From: CAZADA01 sp964526675 | GTDB taxonomy: Bacteria; Pseudomonadota; Alphaproteobacteria; Caulobacterales; Maricaulaceae | Assembly (NCBI GenBank): GCA_964526675.1 | Contig: CAZGLY010000014.1 | Coordinates: 3,852-67,851, forward strand | Length of the DNA stretch: 64,000 bases | Reading direction: 5' to 3' | Part shown: positions 16,454 to 24,219 of the stretch, one piece after another | Position numbering within the stretch: position 1 is the first letter of the stretch | Layout: every line of letters starts with the position of its first letter | Notes under the pieces: generated by a model | The model's input: only the letters and a program-made list of their open reading frames with translations | Database searches by the model: none | Told to the model about the DNA's origin: nothing | Translations under genes and position numbers: made by a program

Positions 16454-17353
16454 TCAATCGGCCGCGGGCTTCGCTTCCGCCATGCGGCTGTGCAACTGGG
16501 CGATCAGGGCGTCCATGTCCGGCCCGGCGTGCTCGCGTGCCCGCACGGCCGCGCGTTGGTCCGCCGTCAGGCCCGTAGCGCGCGCGGCCCAGTCCGTGAT
16601 GGTGAAGGCCTTGATGAACTCAAACAGCCAACGACGGTCTGCGGGCGCGTGTTCAATACAGGCGGTGAACAGTTCTTGGAGGTTGTAGTAGCGCGCCGCG
16701 CTGTAAGCGATCACCGGCGCCGGAGATCCTAACGCCTTGGTGAGTTTCTCCCGCCGGTCCTCGGCGATGTCGCGGATGTGGATGTCCTGCTGTTTGGATG
16801 GGATGTTGTAGGCGTCATTCCAATCCAGCGGATCGACCAGGTCCGCCTGGTTCAGACCAATCACCAGATGGGGCAGATGAGCGCGCAGCCGCGTCATATA
16901 GTGCTGGTCGAGCGCCAGAGCGCGGTTGCGCGCCGCCATCACCCACAAAGCCAAGTCGCATTTCGGCAAATGTTCCGCGTAGCGCTTGAGGTATTTGTCG
17001 TCGAGGGCGGCGTCCTCGCCCAAACCTGGCGCATCATACACCCGCAACGCTCCCGCGAGGGCTTTTTGTTTGATCTTCCGGCCTTGCAGATCAAAGCGGT
17101 GGTTTGAAAAACGGCTGGTGCCCCGTCGGGTGGCCGACACGGTCAGCTTGGTCCCGAACAGCGCGTTGATGGTCGAGGACTTGCCGACGCCGGAGACGCC
17201 GATCACCGCGATGGTGGGGGGGCGACGGCGATACTCCTCGACAATGAGATCCACGATCGCGGCAAGCGCGGCGGGATCGGGGCCGCCGGCCGTTTTGGGA
17301 GCGTGAGGGGCGGCGGCTTGAGCCGTGTCGTCGTCCTGCGCGTGCGCCGTCAA
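16454..17353 (-). CDS. Era/dynamin-like P-loop GTPase
   Basis: About 299 residues if started at TTG 17353, which overlaps the stop of the upstream 80-residue gene (TTGA); the frame stays open further, so the start is uncertain. The GTPase motifs are clear: G1 GVSGVGKSS, a likely G2 Thr in RRGTSRF, G3 DAPGLG and G4 NQAD. The C-terminal ~90 residues (ELFTACIEHAPADRRWLFEFIKAF) are helical and resemble the tail of GTPases annotated as HSR1-related. No membrane segment is evident. The function is not known; the neighbouring small protein is the best clue to a partner. Confidence 0.75.
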   Translation of the reverse strand: MTAHAQDDDTAQAAAPHAPKTAGGPDPAALAAIVDLIVEEYRRRPPTIAVIGVSGVGKSSTINALFGTKLTVSATRRGTSRFSNHRFDLQGRKIKQKALAGALRVYDAPGLGEDAALDDKYLKRYAEHLPKCDLALWVMAARNRALALDQHYMTRLRAHLPHLVIGLNQADLVDPLDWNDAYNIPSKQQDIHIRDIAEDRREKLTKALGSPAPVIAYSAARYYNLQELFTACIEHAPADRRWLFEFIKAFTITDWAARATGLTADQRAAVRAREHAGPDMDALIAQLHSRMAEAKPAAD

Positions 17354-17592
17354 CGCAGCACCATCGCCACATACTGCATCAGAGCCGGTCCGTACTGCGA
17401 CAACAGGTTCAGCACGTGGACCGCGGCGGGGTTGTTGGCCGCTTGGGTGTTGAGCCACCGGGAGAAGCCGTCCGCGGACAACGCGTGAGCCTTGGCGTCT
17501 TGCGCCTCGTCCTTATCGAGTTGGGCGAAGAAGCGCTCGACGGCCTCTTTGTCCTGGGCCGGCATGTCCTGGTGATCGGTTGGCTCCGCCAT
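17350..17592 (-). CDS. Conserved-looking 80-residue protein upstream of the GTPase
   Basis: A short protein with an acidic, helical N-terminal half (DKEAVERFFAQLDKDEAQDAKAHALSADGF) and a hydrophobic C-terminus (LNLLSQYGPALMQYVAMVLR). It has a plausible ribosome site (GGAGGGG) before its ATG at 17592. Its stop overlaps the probable start of the GTPase gene, so the two are likely coupled. I do not recognise a family; it could be a regulator or membrane anchor for the GTPase. Confidence 0.55.
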   Translation of the reverse strand: MAEPTDHQDMPAQDKEAVERFFAQLDKDEAQDAKAHALSADGFSRWLNTQAANNPAAVHVLNLLSQYGPALMQYVAMVLR

Positions 17593-17711
17593 TGTCCCCT
17601 CCAGCTGGTCGCGACGTCAGTGTCGGTGCGCCCTTCGCGGGGCGCAAGGCGTGATCGCGCCGCACGGCTTCACAGACGCGGCCGCGTTTGTTAGACAGCC
17701 CTCCGCAACGG

Positions 17712-17798
17712 GCGGCCGTGGCGGAACTGGTAGACGCGCAGCGTTGAGGTCGCTGTGGGGTAAAACCCGTGGAAGTTCGAGTCTTCTCGGCCGCACCA
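17712..17798 (+). tRNA. tRNA-Leu (anticodon GAG)
   Basis: An 87-base class II tRNA with acceptor stem GCGGCCG/CGGCCGC, discriminator A and encoded CCA. The anticodon arm is CAGCG-TTGAGGT-CGCTG, giving anticodon GAG. A long variable arm and T-loop GTTCGAG are present. It reads leucine codons CUC and CUU. Confidence 0.95.
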
Positions 17799-17923
17799 TT
17801 TTTATTGGCTTCAACCTTCCTGAAGTCGGTTGAGACCGATGGTCCGGGTTCTGGGATTGTCCCGAACCCCGCACCATTCTCCGATCATGCTCAGACGGCG
17901 GGCTGACGCCTCGGCCGTGCGGG

Positions 17924-18799
17924 TCAGCCCGACGCGCCCGCAAGGCGTCCGCCGGCCCGCGCGTATTCTTGCGTGCCATTGTGCAGGGCGTCGTCGCTCG
18001 GCAAGATCGCGCTGGGCGTGTAGTCGAACAGCGGGTTGAGGCGCTCATAGAGCGTCCGGAAGTCGCGATCGACCGTCACATGCATCAGCGATTCATAGCT
18101 GTCGATCACCCAATAGGTTTGTTGGAAATCGTCGATCCGATAGTCCGTCCGCATCAACCGCTCCAGGTGAAAGCGAATGCGGTTGGGAGACGGCGACTCC
18201 AGGGCGAACACGCACTCGGTCGCTGACGAGACGATGCCTGCGCCGTAAATGCGCAATCCCTTTTCGGTGTCGATCAAGCCGAACTCCACCGTATACCAGT
18301 AGAGCGCCGCGAGCGCCTTCAGCCGATCAAATCCCAGCGAGCGCATCCCGCCTTCGCCATAGGCCTGCATATAATCAGCGAACGCTTGGTTGGTCAGCAT
18401 CGGCACGTGACCAAAGACATCGTGAAAGATGTCGGGCTCTTGAATGTAGTTCAGCTGCTCGGGCTTGCGAATAAAGTTGCCGGCGGGGAAGCGGCGATTG
18501 GCCAGGTGTTCAAAGAACACCGCGTCAGGCACCAGGCCCGGCACGGCCACGACGGTCCAGCCTGTGAGCGCGCGCAGTTCTTCCGACATCGCCTCGAAGT
18601 CCGGGATTCCGCCGCGGCCAAGATCGAGCGCCTTCAGCCCGTTCATAAACGCGTCCGACGCGCGGCCGGGCAGGACCTCCAATTGGCGCGCGTAGAGCGT
18701 GTCCCAGACGCGATGTTCTTCCGGCGTGTAGGCGCTCCAGGCTTGATCAATCACGAAGTCGTCGGCGTGATCGTGGGCGGCGACGGGCATCGCGACCAT
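17924..18799 (-). CDS. phhA: Phenylalanine 4-hydroxylase
   Basis: A 291-residue pterin-dependent aromatic amino acid hydroxylase converting phenylalanine to tyrosine. Iron ligands are visible as His126 and His131 (FHDVFGHVPML) and Glu172 (YWYTVEFGL). The length is typical of bacterial monofunctional enzymes. The first ATG at 18799 is preferred because GGAGGA lies 6 bases before it. No pterin-recycling gene (phhB) is adjacent. It converges with the upstream tRNA-Leu. Confidence 0.95.
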   Translation of the reverse strand: MVAMPVAAHDHADDFVIDQAWSAYTPEEHRVWDTLYARQLEVLPGRASDAFMNGLKALDLGRGGIPDFEAMSEELRALTGWTVVAVPGLVPDAVFFEHLANRRFPAGNFIRKPEQLNYIQEPDIFHDVFGHVPMLTNQAFADYMQAYGEGGMRSLGFDRLKALAALYWYTVEFGLIDTEKGLRIYGAGIVSSATECVFALESPSPNRIRFHLERLMRTDYRIDDFQQTYWVIDSYESLMHVTVDRDFRTLYERLNPLFDYTPSAILPSDDALHNGTQEYARAGGRLAGASG

Positions 18800-19043
18800 A
18801 GCAAGTCCTCCATCTGCGCATCCCGGCGGCGGGGCGGTGTCGTGGGCGGCGTGAACGGCGCGTACGTCCGCGACGCCGATCGACGGATGTTAGCAGATCC
18901 CGCGCTCACCGGGGTGGGGCCGGGAGCATGAGTGGCCTTTCCGATGCGATCACGCTAGCGTCAATCCGACGGCCGCACGCGCGCTGATGGCGCGTCGTCG
19001 CCGACGTGCGTGGTCGCGGCGAAGACGTCCCTGAGGGGTCATA

Positions 19044-20330
19044 ATGGGCGACAACGCCAAGCAAAACGCGCCATCGGGGGCGGCGCGGACGGCGTGTGAG
19101 CAGACGGTGGGAGCGGGCGCGACCAGCGCTCGATTGCGACCGAGCGACGCACCCAGCCACGGGCCGGGCGGGACCGGTGCGGCCACAGGTCTCAGCCGAC
19201 AAGGCGAATCACCGCGCGAGGCGGGGCCCGAGCGATCCCAGAGGCCGTCGTCGCCTCCGGCGCGGCGGGCTCAGGCCGGATCCACGGGCGCGGGCGACCA
19301 TGGCGGCGGCCGCGGCCGGTCTGCGCGCCTGTTCGGCGCGTTGGATCTGGGCACGAACAATTGCCGGCTCTTGATCGCCACGCCCACCGCCGATGGGTTT
19401 CGCGCGGTGGATGCGTTCTCGCGCATTGTGCGCTTGGGCGAGGGCTTGGCGTCGAACGGCGCGCTGACGCCGGAGGCGATGGATCGCGCGGTCGCGGCGC
19501 TGGGCGTGTGCGCGTCTAAGCTCCGCCGTCGGCGGGTCAGCCGGCTGCGTTGCGTGGCGACGCAAGCCTGCCGGGGCGCGGCGAACGGTGCGGATTTCGT
19601 CGGCCGGGTGGCGGCGGAGACGGGCATCGCGCTGGAAGTGATCAGTCCGCAGGAGGAGGCCCGCTTGGCCGTGATGGGCTGTCTCGGCTTGATTGATCGC
19701 GAGGCGGATGCGGCCTTGGTCGTTGATATTGGCGGCGGCTCCACGGAGCTGAGTTGGGTGGACGTGGCGGCGCTGCGGCGCATGGGCGGGTCGCGATGGA
19801 CGCCGCCGCCGATCGTGGCGTGGGCGTCGACGCCGCTGGGGGTGGTGAGCTTGGCGGAGCGCTTCCCGGAGTCGGGCGATCGCGATCAGTGGTATGAGGA
19901 CATGCTGGCGTATGTCCGCCCGCGCGTGCCGCGGCCGGAGAAAGCGCGGGCGTTGGCCTCGCGGTTCGCGGAAGGGCGGGCCCACGTCGTGGGGGCCTCC
20001 GGCGCGGTGACCAGTTTGGCGGGCGTGCACTTGGGCTTGCCGCGTTACGAGCGGGCGAAGGTGGACGGGCTGTGGGTGACGTCCGCGGAGGCGCTTGGCG
20101 CGTCGCGCGTGCTGCGCGCTATGGATCACAAAGCCCGCGCGGCGCAGCCGTGTATCGGGCCTGAGCGCGCGGATCTGGTGCTGGCCGGCTGCGCGATTCT
20201 GGAGGCGATCATTCAAGTGTGGCCGACGGACCGTTTGCGCGTCGCCGACCGGGGATTGCGCGAAGGCATGCTGATGTCGCTGATGTACCGCGGCCGTCGC
20301 CGCCGGCGTCGTCGCCGCGCGTCATCGTGA
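19044..20330 (+). CDS. Ppx/GppA-family phosphatase (exopolyphosphatase / pppGpp hydrolase)
   Basis: A 428-residue cytosolic ASKHA-fold protein. A low-complexity Ser/Gly/Pro/Arg-rich region fills roughly residues 1-95, and the enzyme core starts at FGALDLGTNNCRLLIA. Further motifs are the catalytic-Glu region SPQEEARLAVMG, the phosphate-2 loop VVDIGGGSTELSW and the adenosine-side GASGAVTSLAG. It ends in an Arg-rich tail. The family removes terminal phosphate from polyphosphate or pppGpp. It is directly followed by rlmE, a pairing seen in other alphaproteobacteria. Ppx versus GppA cannot be decided. Confidence 0.88.
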   Translation: MGDNAKQNAPSGAARTACEQTVGAGATSARLRPSDAPSHGPGGTGAATGLSRQGESPREAGPERSQRPSSPPARRAQAGSTGAGDHGGGRGRSARLFGALDLGTNNCRLLIATPTADGFRAVDAFSRIVRLGEGLASNGALTPEAMDRAVAALGVCASKLRRRRVSRLRCVATQACRGAANGADFVGRVAAETGIALEVISPQEEARLAVMGCLGLIDREADAALVVDIGGGSTELSWVDVAALRRMGGSRWTPPPIVAWASTPLGVVSLAERFPESGDRDQWYEDMLAYVRPRVPRPEKARALASRFAEGRAHVVGASGAVTSLAGVHLGLPRYERAKVDGLWVTSAEALGASRVLRAMDHKARAAQPCIGPERADLVLAGCAILEAIIQVWPTDRLRVADRGLREGMLMSLMYRGRRRRRRRRASS

Positions 20331-20338
20331 GGTGAGCT

Positions 20339-21082
20339 GTGGCTGATGATGCGGATCCCCCGCGCCGCCGCCGCCGGCGCGCCCCGTCGTCCGGTGGTGG
20401 GGACGGCCGCGACTCCAGCCTGTCCGTGCGGGTGAAGACCGCGAAGGGGCGCAAGCTTGCGTCGACCAACTGGCTTAAACGGCAGCTGAACGACCCCTAT
20501 GTCCGGCGCGCCCAAGCGGAGGGGTATCGCTCCCGCGCGGCTTACAAGCTCCTGGAGCTCGATGATCGCTTTCGCCTGATCTCACGGGGCGCGCGGGTGG
20601 CGGATTTGGGCGCGGCGCCGGGCGGTTGGTGCCAAGTGGCGTTGGCGCGGGGGGCCCGCGCGGTGGTCGGCGTGGATCTGTTGGAGATGGCCCCGCTGCC
20701 GGGGGCCACGTTGCTTCAGGGCGATTTCACCGATCCCGAGGTCGCGAGCGCGGTGCGCGCCGCGCTGGGCGGGCCGGCGGACGTTGTGTTGTCCGATATG
20801 GCGGCCAACACGAGCGGTCATCGCGAAACGGATCACCTGCGCATTATGGCGTTGGTCGAGGCGGCGTTCCTCTTCGCGTGCGCTGTGTTGCGTCCGGGAG
20901 GCGGGTTCGTTGCGAAGACGTTTCAAGGCGGGGCCAGCGCCGATGTGCTCGCGCGCGTCAAGGCGGCGTTCGCGCGCGTGCGGCATGCGAAGCCGCCGGC
21001 GAGCCGCGCCGAAAGCCCGGAGACGTATTTGATCGCCCAGGGGTTTCGCGGTGACGGCGCGCCCGACGACGGCGCGCCGTGA
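20339..21082 (+). CDS. rlmE: 23S rRNA 2'-O-ribose methyltransferase RlmE (FtsJ/RrmJ)
   Basis: A 247-residue FtsJ-type methyltransferase for U2552 of the A-loop. The SAM motif is VADLGAAPGGWCQVA, and the K-D-K-E tetrad appears as AYKL, LSDMA, VAKTF and ESPETYL. A GTG start at 20339 lies 8 bases after the ppx stop, with GAGGTGA as ribosome site. The first ~28 residues are a basic, Arg-rich extension (PPRRRRRRAPSS) absent from E. coli RlmE. It converges on the exported ASKHA-like gene. Confidence 0.93.
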   Translation: MADDADPPRRRRRRAPSSGGGDGRDSSLSVRVKTAKGRKLASTNWLKRQLNDPYVRRAQAEGYRSRAAYKLLELDDRFRLISRGARVADLGAAPGGWCQVALARGARAVVGVDLLEMAPLPGATLLQGDFTDPEVASAVRAALGGPADVVLSDMAANTSGHRETDHLRIMALVEAAFLFACAVLRPGGGFVAKTFQGGASADVLARVKAAFARVRHAKPPASRAESPETYLIAQGFRGDGAPDDGAP

Positions 21083-21095
21083 CCGCGGCCTGGCG

Positions 21096-22355
21096 CTAGG
21101 GTGCGGCGAGCACCGGTTGGCCGGCGCCCAGCGTGGTGACCTGCGCTTGCTGGAGCGGTCCGATCGCTTGGCGGGCTTTCTCGACCAAGAATTGAGACTG
21201 CCAGCCATGCCGCGCCGGCCTGGCGAAGAACACAGCGTCGCGCTGATGAAGTTCGAGCGTGTCAAAAACCATGGTCAACAAGCGCGACGCGGCGAGCAAT
21301 TGGTCGCGCGTGAAGACGTTGCTTAAGCGCTCGATGTTTCCAAGGGCGCTCTCGCGAATGTCCGGATCCTCGATCCACAACAGATCGGGGCGGTACACCG
21401 TCTTGCCCTGCGCGCGCCGCGGGAAACTCGCAAAATTCGAGGGCGCGAGCCGCAGCCATTCCTCCTGCGCTTGTTGGGGGCGCACGACCGTCGCCAACGC
21501 CCAGGAGGCGCCGCCGGCGAGATACACGCGGGGGCGTTCGGCCAAGCCCTCGTGGGTGAGCGCGGCTTGGCCCAGCTGCGGCGCCAACGTGGAGGTGGCG
21601 ACCGACTGCAAGGCGGAGTCCAAGTCCGTCGGCGGCGTGCCGCCATAGGCGTCGACGACCAGGTTCAGAAACGACTTGGTCCCGTGGGGCAAGGCCTCCG
21701 CGCCCACGATCGCGCCACTCGCGTCGCGGTAGGCGATCGTGATGTTGCTGCTGCCGATGTCGACGAAGACCGCTTGGTCGAGCCGGCCGACCGGCGTGAC
21801 CCACTCAAACGCCAGGGCCGCTTGGTCGGCGGCGGTGATGAACTCCGGCTTACGCCCGCTGCGGCGGTGGATGATCTCCGCCAAAGGCTCCGCGTGGTCG
21901 CGTTGGCCCAAACCGCTGTCGATCACGACATGAATGTTCTCTTGGGCGACGCCGTGGACAAGGCGCAGATCATCGACGAACGCGCGCACCGCGTCGGCCG
22001 TGCGCTCGCTGTTTTCCTCCAAAAGCGGCGTCACGTCCGCTTCCGTGTAGTCCGTGATCCGCCGCCGCTGCAGCAGCTCGTAGCGGGCGTCCGCGCCGAC
22101 GCCGGCGACGTTGTCGAGCGCGCTGAGATCGCCTTCCGCGATGCGGTAGCCCACTGAGCGCACGCCGCTGGCGCCGACCTCCACCACGCCGAAGGCGGGC
22201 GCCGGGGTCTGCGCTGCGGGGTTTTGCGGCGCGGGCTCCTGGCGCGCGTGCGCCGGCGCCGTCAGCATCGCGGCGCCCATGACGAGCCCGCCCAGTCCCA
22301 TCACCAAACGCACGAACCAATGCGACTGAACCCATATGTTGTTGTTTTGTTTCAT
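21096..22355 (-). CDS. Exported protein with Ppx/GppA-like (ASKHA) fold
   Basis: A 419-residue protein with a hydrophobic segment and AHAR cleavage-like site near residue 38, so it is probably periplasmic. The mature part begins FGVVEVGASGVRSVGYRIA, like the phosphate-1 loop of Ppx/GppA, and later has AVFVDIGSSNITIAYRD, like the phosphate-2 loop. The position of the family's EEAR motif reads TAADQAALAF, so the catalytic Glu appears to be missing. The C-terminal ~150 residues are helical and unrecognised. It lies convergent to ppx-rlmE. Function unknown; a sensor or binding role is only a guess. Confidence 0.65.
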   Translation of the reverse strand: MKQNNNIWVQSHWFVRLVMGLGGLVMGAAMLTAPAHARQEPAPQNPAAQTPAPAFGVVEVGASGVRSVGYRIAEGDLSALDNVAGVGADARYELLQRRRITDYTEADVTPLLEENSERTADAVRAFVDDLRLVHGVAQENIHVVIDSGLGQRDHAEPLAEIIHRRSGRKPEFITAADQAALAFEWVTPVGRLDQAVFVDIGSSNITIAYRDASGAIVGAEALPHGTKSFLNLVVDAYGGTPPTDLDSALQSVATSTLAPQLGQAALTHEGLAERPRVYLAGGASWALATVVRPQQAQEEWLRLAPSNFASFPRRAQGKTVYRPDLLWIEDPDIRESALGNIERLSNVFTRDQLLAASRLLTMVFDTLELHQRDAVFFARPARHGWQSQFLVEKARQAIGPLQQAQVTTLGAGQPVLAAP

Positions 22356-22498
22356 GGCGGCCCCCAGAAAAAGTCAGCAGCAGTAATATGTTACGGCTCA
22401 CTATCCGGAGAGTGTCCCACAGGCGGTCAGACGGCCGAAAGGGGGCCGGGGTCTGGAATTTCGCCTTGCCGGCGACAAAGCTGTGGATTGCGTCTGGC

Positions 22499-23500
22499 CT
22501 AGGCGTCCGACTCAAGAACGCGCGGAAGTTTGAACGTCACGTCCTCTCGCGTGACGCGGACTTCCTCCACGTGCACGCGGAACCGGTCCTGGGCGGCGCG
22601 GACGATTTCGTCGACCAGCACTTCGGGGGCGCTGGCGCCGGCGGTCAGCCCGATCGTCTCCGCGGCGGCGACGGCGCGCCAATCAACCTCGGCGGCGGAC
22701 TGCACCAACCGCGCGTCCCGCGCGCCCGCGCGCACCGCGACTTCGACCAGACGCTTGGAGTTTGATGAGTTCGGCGCGCCGACCACGAGGACGAGATCGC
22801 ACTGGCTGGCGATGGCTTTGACCGCTTCCTGACGGTTGGTGGTCGCGTAGCAAATGTCTTCTTTGTGCGGGGCGGCGATGGCCGGGAAGCGCTGCTGCAA
22901 CGCAGCGACGATTTCGGCGGTGTCGTCGACGGACAATGTGGTTTGGGTGACGAAGGCCAAACGCTCGGGATCTGAGGGCGTGAGCGCCTCCACATCCGCG
23001 ACCGTCTCAACCAACGTCACCGAACCCTCCGGCAACTGACCAAGCGTGCCGATGACTTCAGGATGGCCCGCGTGACCGATCAACACGATGTGCCGTCCCG
23101 AGCGGTGATGGCGATCCGCCTCGACGTGGACCTTCGACACCAGGGGGCACGTGGCGTCGACATAAATCATGTTGCGCCGTTGGGCCTCCGCCGGCACCGC
23201 TTTGGGCACGCCGTGGGCGGAGAAGATCACGGGCCGGTCGTCCGGGCATTCGTCGAGCTCGCGCACGAACACCGCGCCGAGACGCTCCAGCCGCTCCACG
23301 ACATGGCGGTTGTGGACGATCTCGTGGCGCACATAGATCGGCGCGCCCCAGCGTTCGAGCGCCTGTTCGACGATCAGGATTGCGCGCTCCACGCCCGCGC
23401 AAAAACCGCGCGGCGCCGCCATCACGACCGTCAGGTCGGGTTTGGCCTCGGCGGAGGGAGCGGGGACTGCGCGGGCGCCATCGGGGGGCAAGGGTGTCAT
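22499..23500 (-). CDS. ispH: 4-hydroxy-3-methylbut-2-enyl diphosphate reductase IspH (LytB)
   Basis: A 333-residue iron-sulfur enzyme, the last step of the MEP isoprenoid pathway. The three cluster cysteines are in PRGFCAGV, DATCPLV and DICYATTNRQ, and the substrate-binding motif GAPNSSNSKRL is intact. ATG 23500 has GGAGGACGGAG directly upstream and yields a normal-length protein; the frame open to 23656 is an overshoot. It is a single gene, divergent from the 23671 lipoprotein. Confidence 0.96.
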   Translation of the reverse strand: MTPLPPDGARAVPAPSAEAKPDLTVVMAAPRGFCAGVERAILIVEQALERWGAPIYVRHEIVHNRHVVERLERLGAVFVRELDECPDDRPVIFSAHGVPKAVPAEAQRRNMIYVDATCPLVSKVHVEADRHHRSGRHIVLIGHAGHPEVIGTLGQLPEGSVTLVETVADVEALTPSDPERLAFVTQTTLSVDDTAEIVAALQQRFPAIAAPHKEDICYATTNRQEAVKAIASQCDLVLVVGAPNSSNSKRLVEVAVRAGARDARLVQSAAEVDWRAVAAAETIGLTAGASAPEVLVDEIVRAAQDRFRVHVEEVRVTREDVTFKLPRVLESDA

Positions 23501-23670
23501 CTCCGTCCTCCAGATCGGCGCGCCGGCGACCCATCCCGCTGATACACGGCGGCCGCTGCGGCCTAAAGCAAGCGGCCATGTCGGCGGATTGCCGCCGTCG
23601 AGGATGCAGAGTATCTCCTCCTCTCGACGACCGCCAGTCGCGCGCCCGCGGATCATCTGGAGTCTCCCTC

Positions 23671-24219
23671 ATGCGTGTTTCATTGAGCTTAGCCGGTCTC
23701 GGCCTCGTGGCTTTGGCGAGCGCTTGCGCGACGGCTGAACCCAACACAGGACCGTGCCCGCCGGCCTTTGCGCTTTACGACGCGGTGCGGCTGGTGGAGT
23801 TCGCCGACGGTCAGGAGCGCTTGTCCAGCGTTGGGTTCACCGCCGAAATCCAGGAGGTGCGCAGCACCTGCCGGTACTCCGGCGATGATCCGATCAAGGC
23901 GGATCTGGAGATCGACATTGGCTTTGGGCGCGGCCCCGCCGCCGAGGGCGATCGTGCGGAGTACATCTATTGGGTGGCGGTCACGCGCAGCAATCTCACG
24001 GTGATCACCAAGGAATTTTTTCCGCTGACGGTGCGCTTCGCCAAGGGCGAGGATCGCGTCTACCGGCGCGAGCGCATTGAGGAGATCGTGATCCCGCGCG
24101 CGGCGGAATCCGTGTCCGGCACGAATTTCGAGATCATTGTCGGCTTTGAGCTGACCGAGGAGCAGCTCGCATTCAATCGCGCGGGCAAGCGGTTCACGAT
24201 CCGCGCCGGCAATGAGTGA
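23671..24219 (+). CDS. Putative lipoprotein of unknown function
   Basis: A 182-residue protein with signal peptide and lipobox ASAC (Cys ~19). The mature part is beta-rich: FADGQERLSSVGFTAEIQEVRSTCRYSGDDPIKADLEIDIGFGRGP, later YIYWVAVTRSNLTVITKEFFPLTVRFAKGED. It contains a second pair of cysteines that could form a disulfide. I do not recognise a domain family. The stop overlaps the argS ATG by one base, so the two are coupled, an unusual partner for a tRNA synthetase. Confidence 0.7.
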   Translation: MRVSLSLAGLGLVALASACATAEPNTGPCPPAFALYDAVRLVEFADGQERLSSVGFTAEIQEVRSTCRYSGDDPIKADLEIDIGFGRGPAAEGDRAEYIYWVAVTRSNLTVITKEFFPLTVRFAKGEDRVYRRERIEEIVIPRAAESVSGTNFEIIVGFELTEEQLAFNRAGKRFTIRAGNE

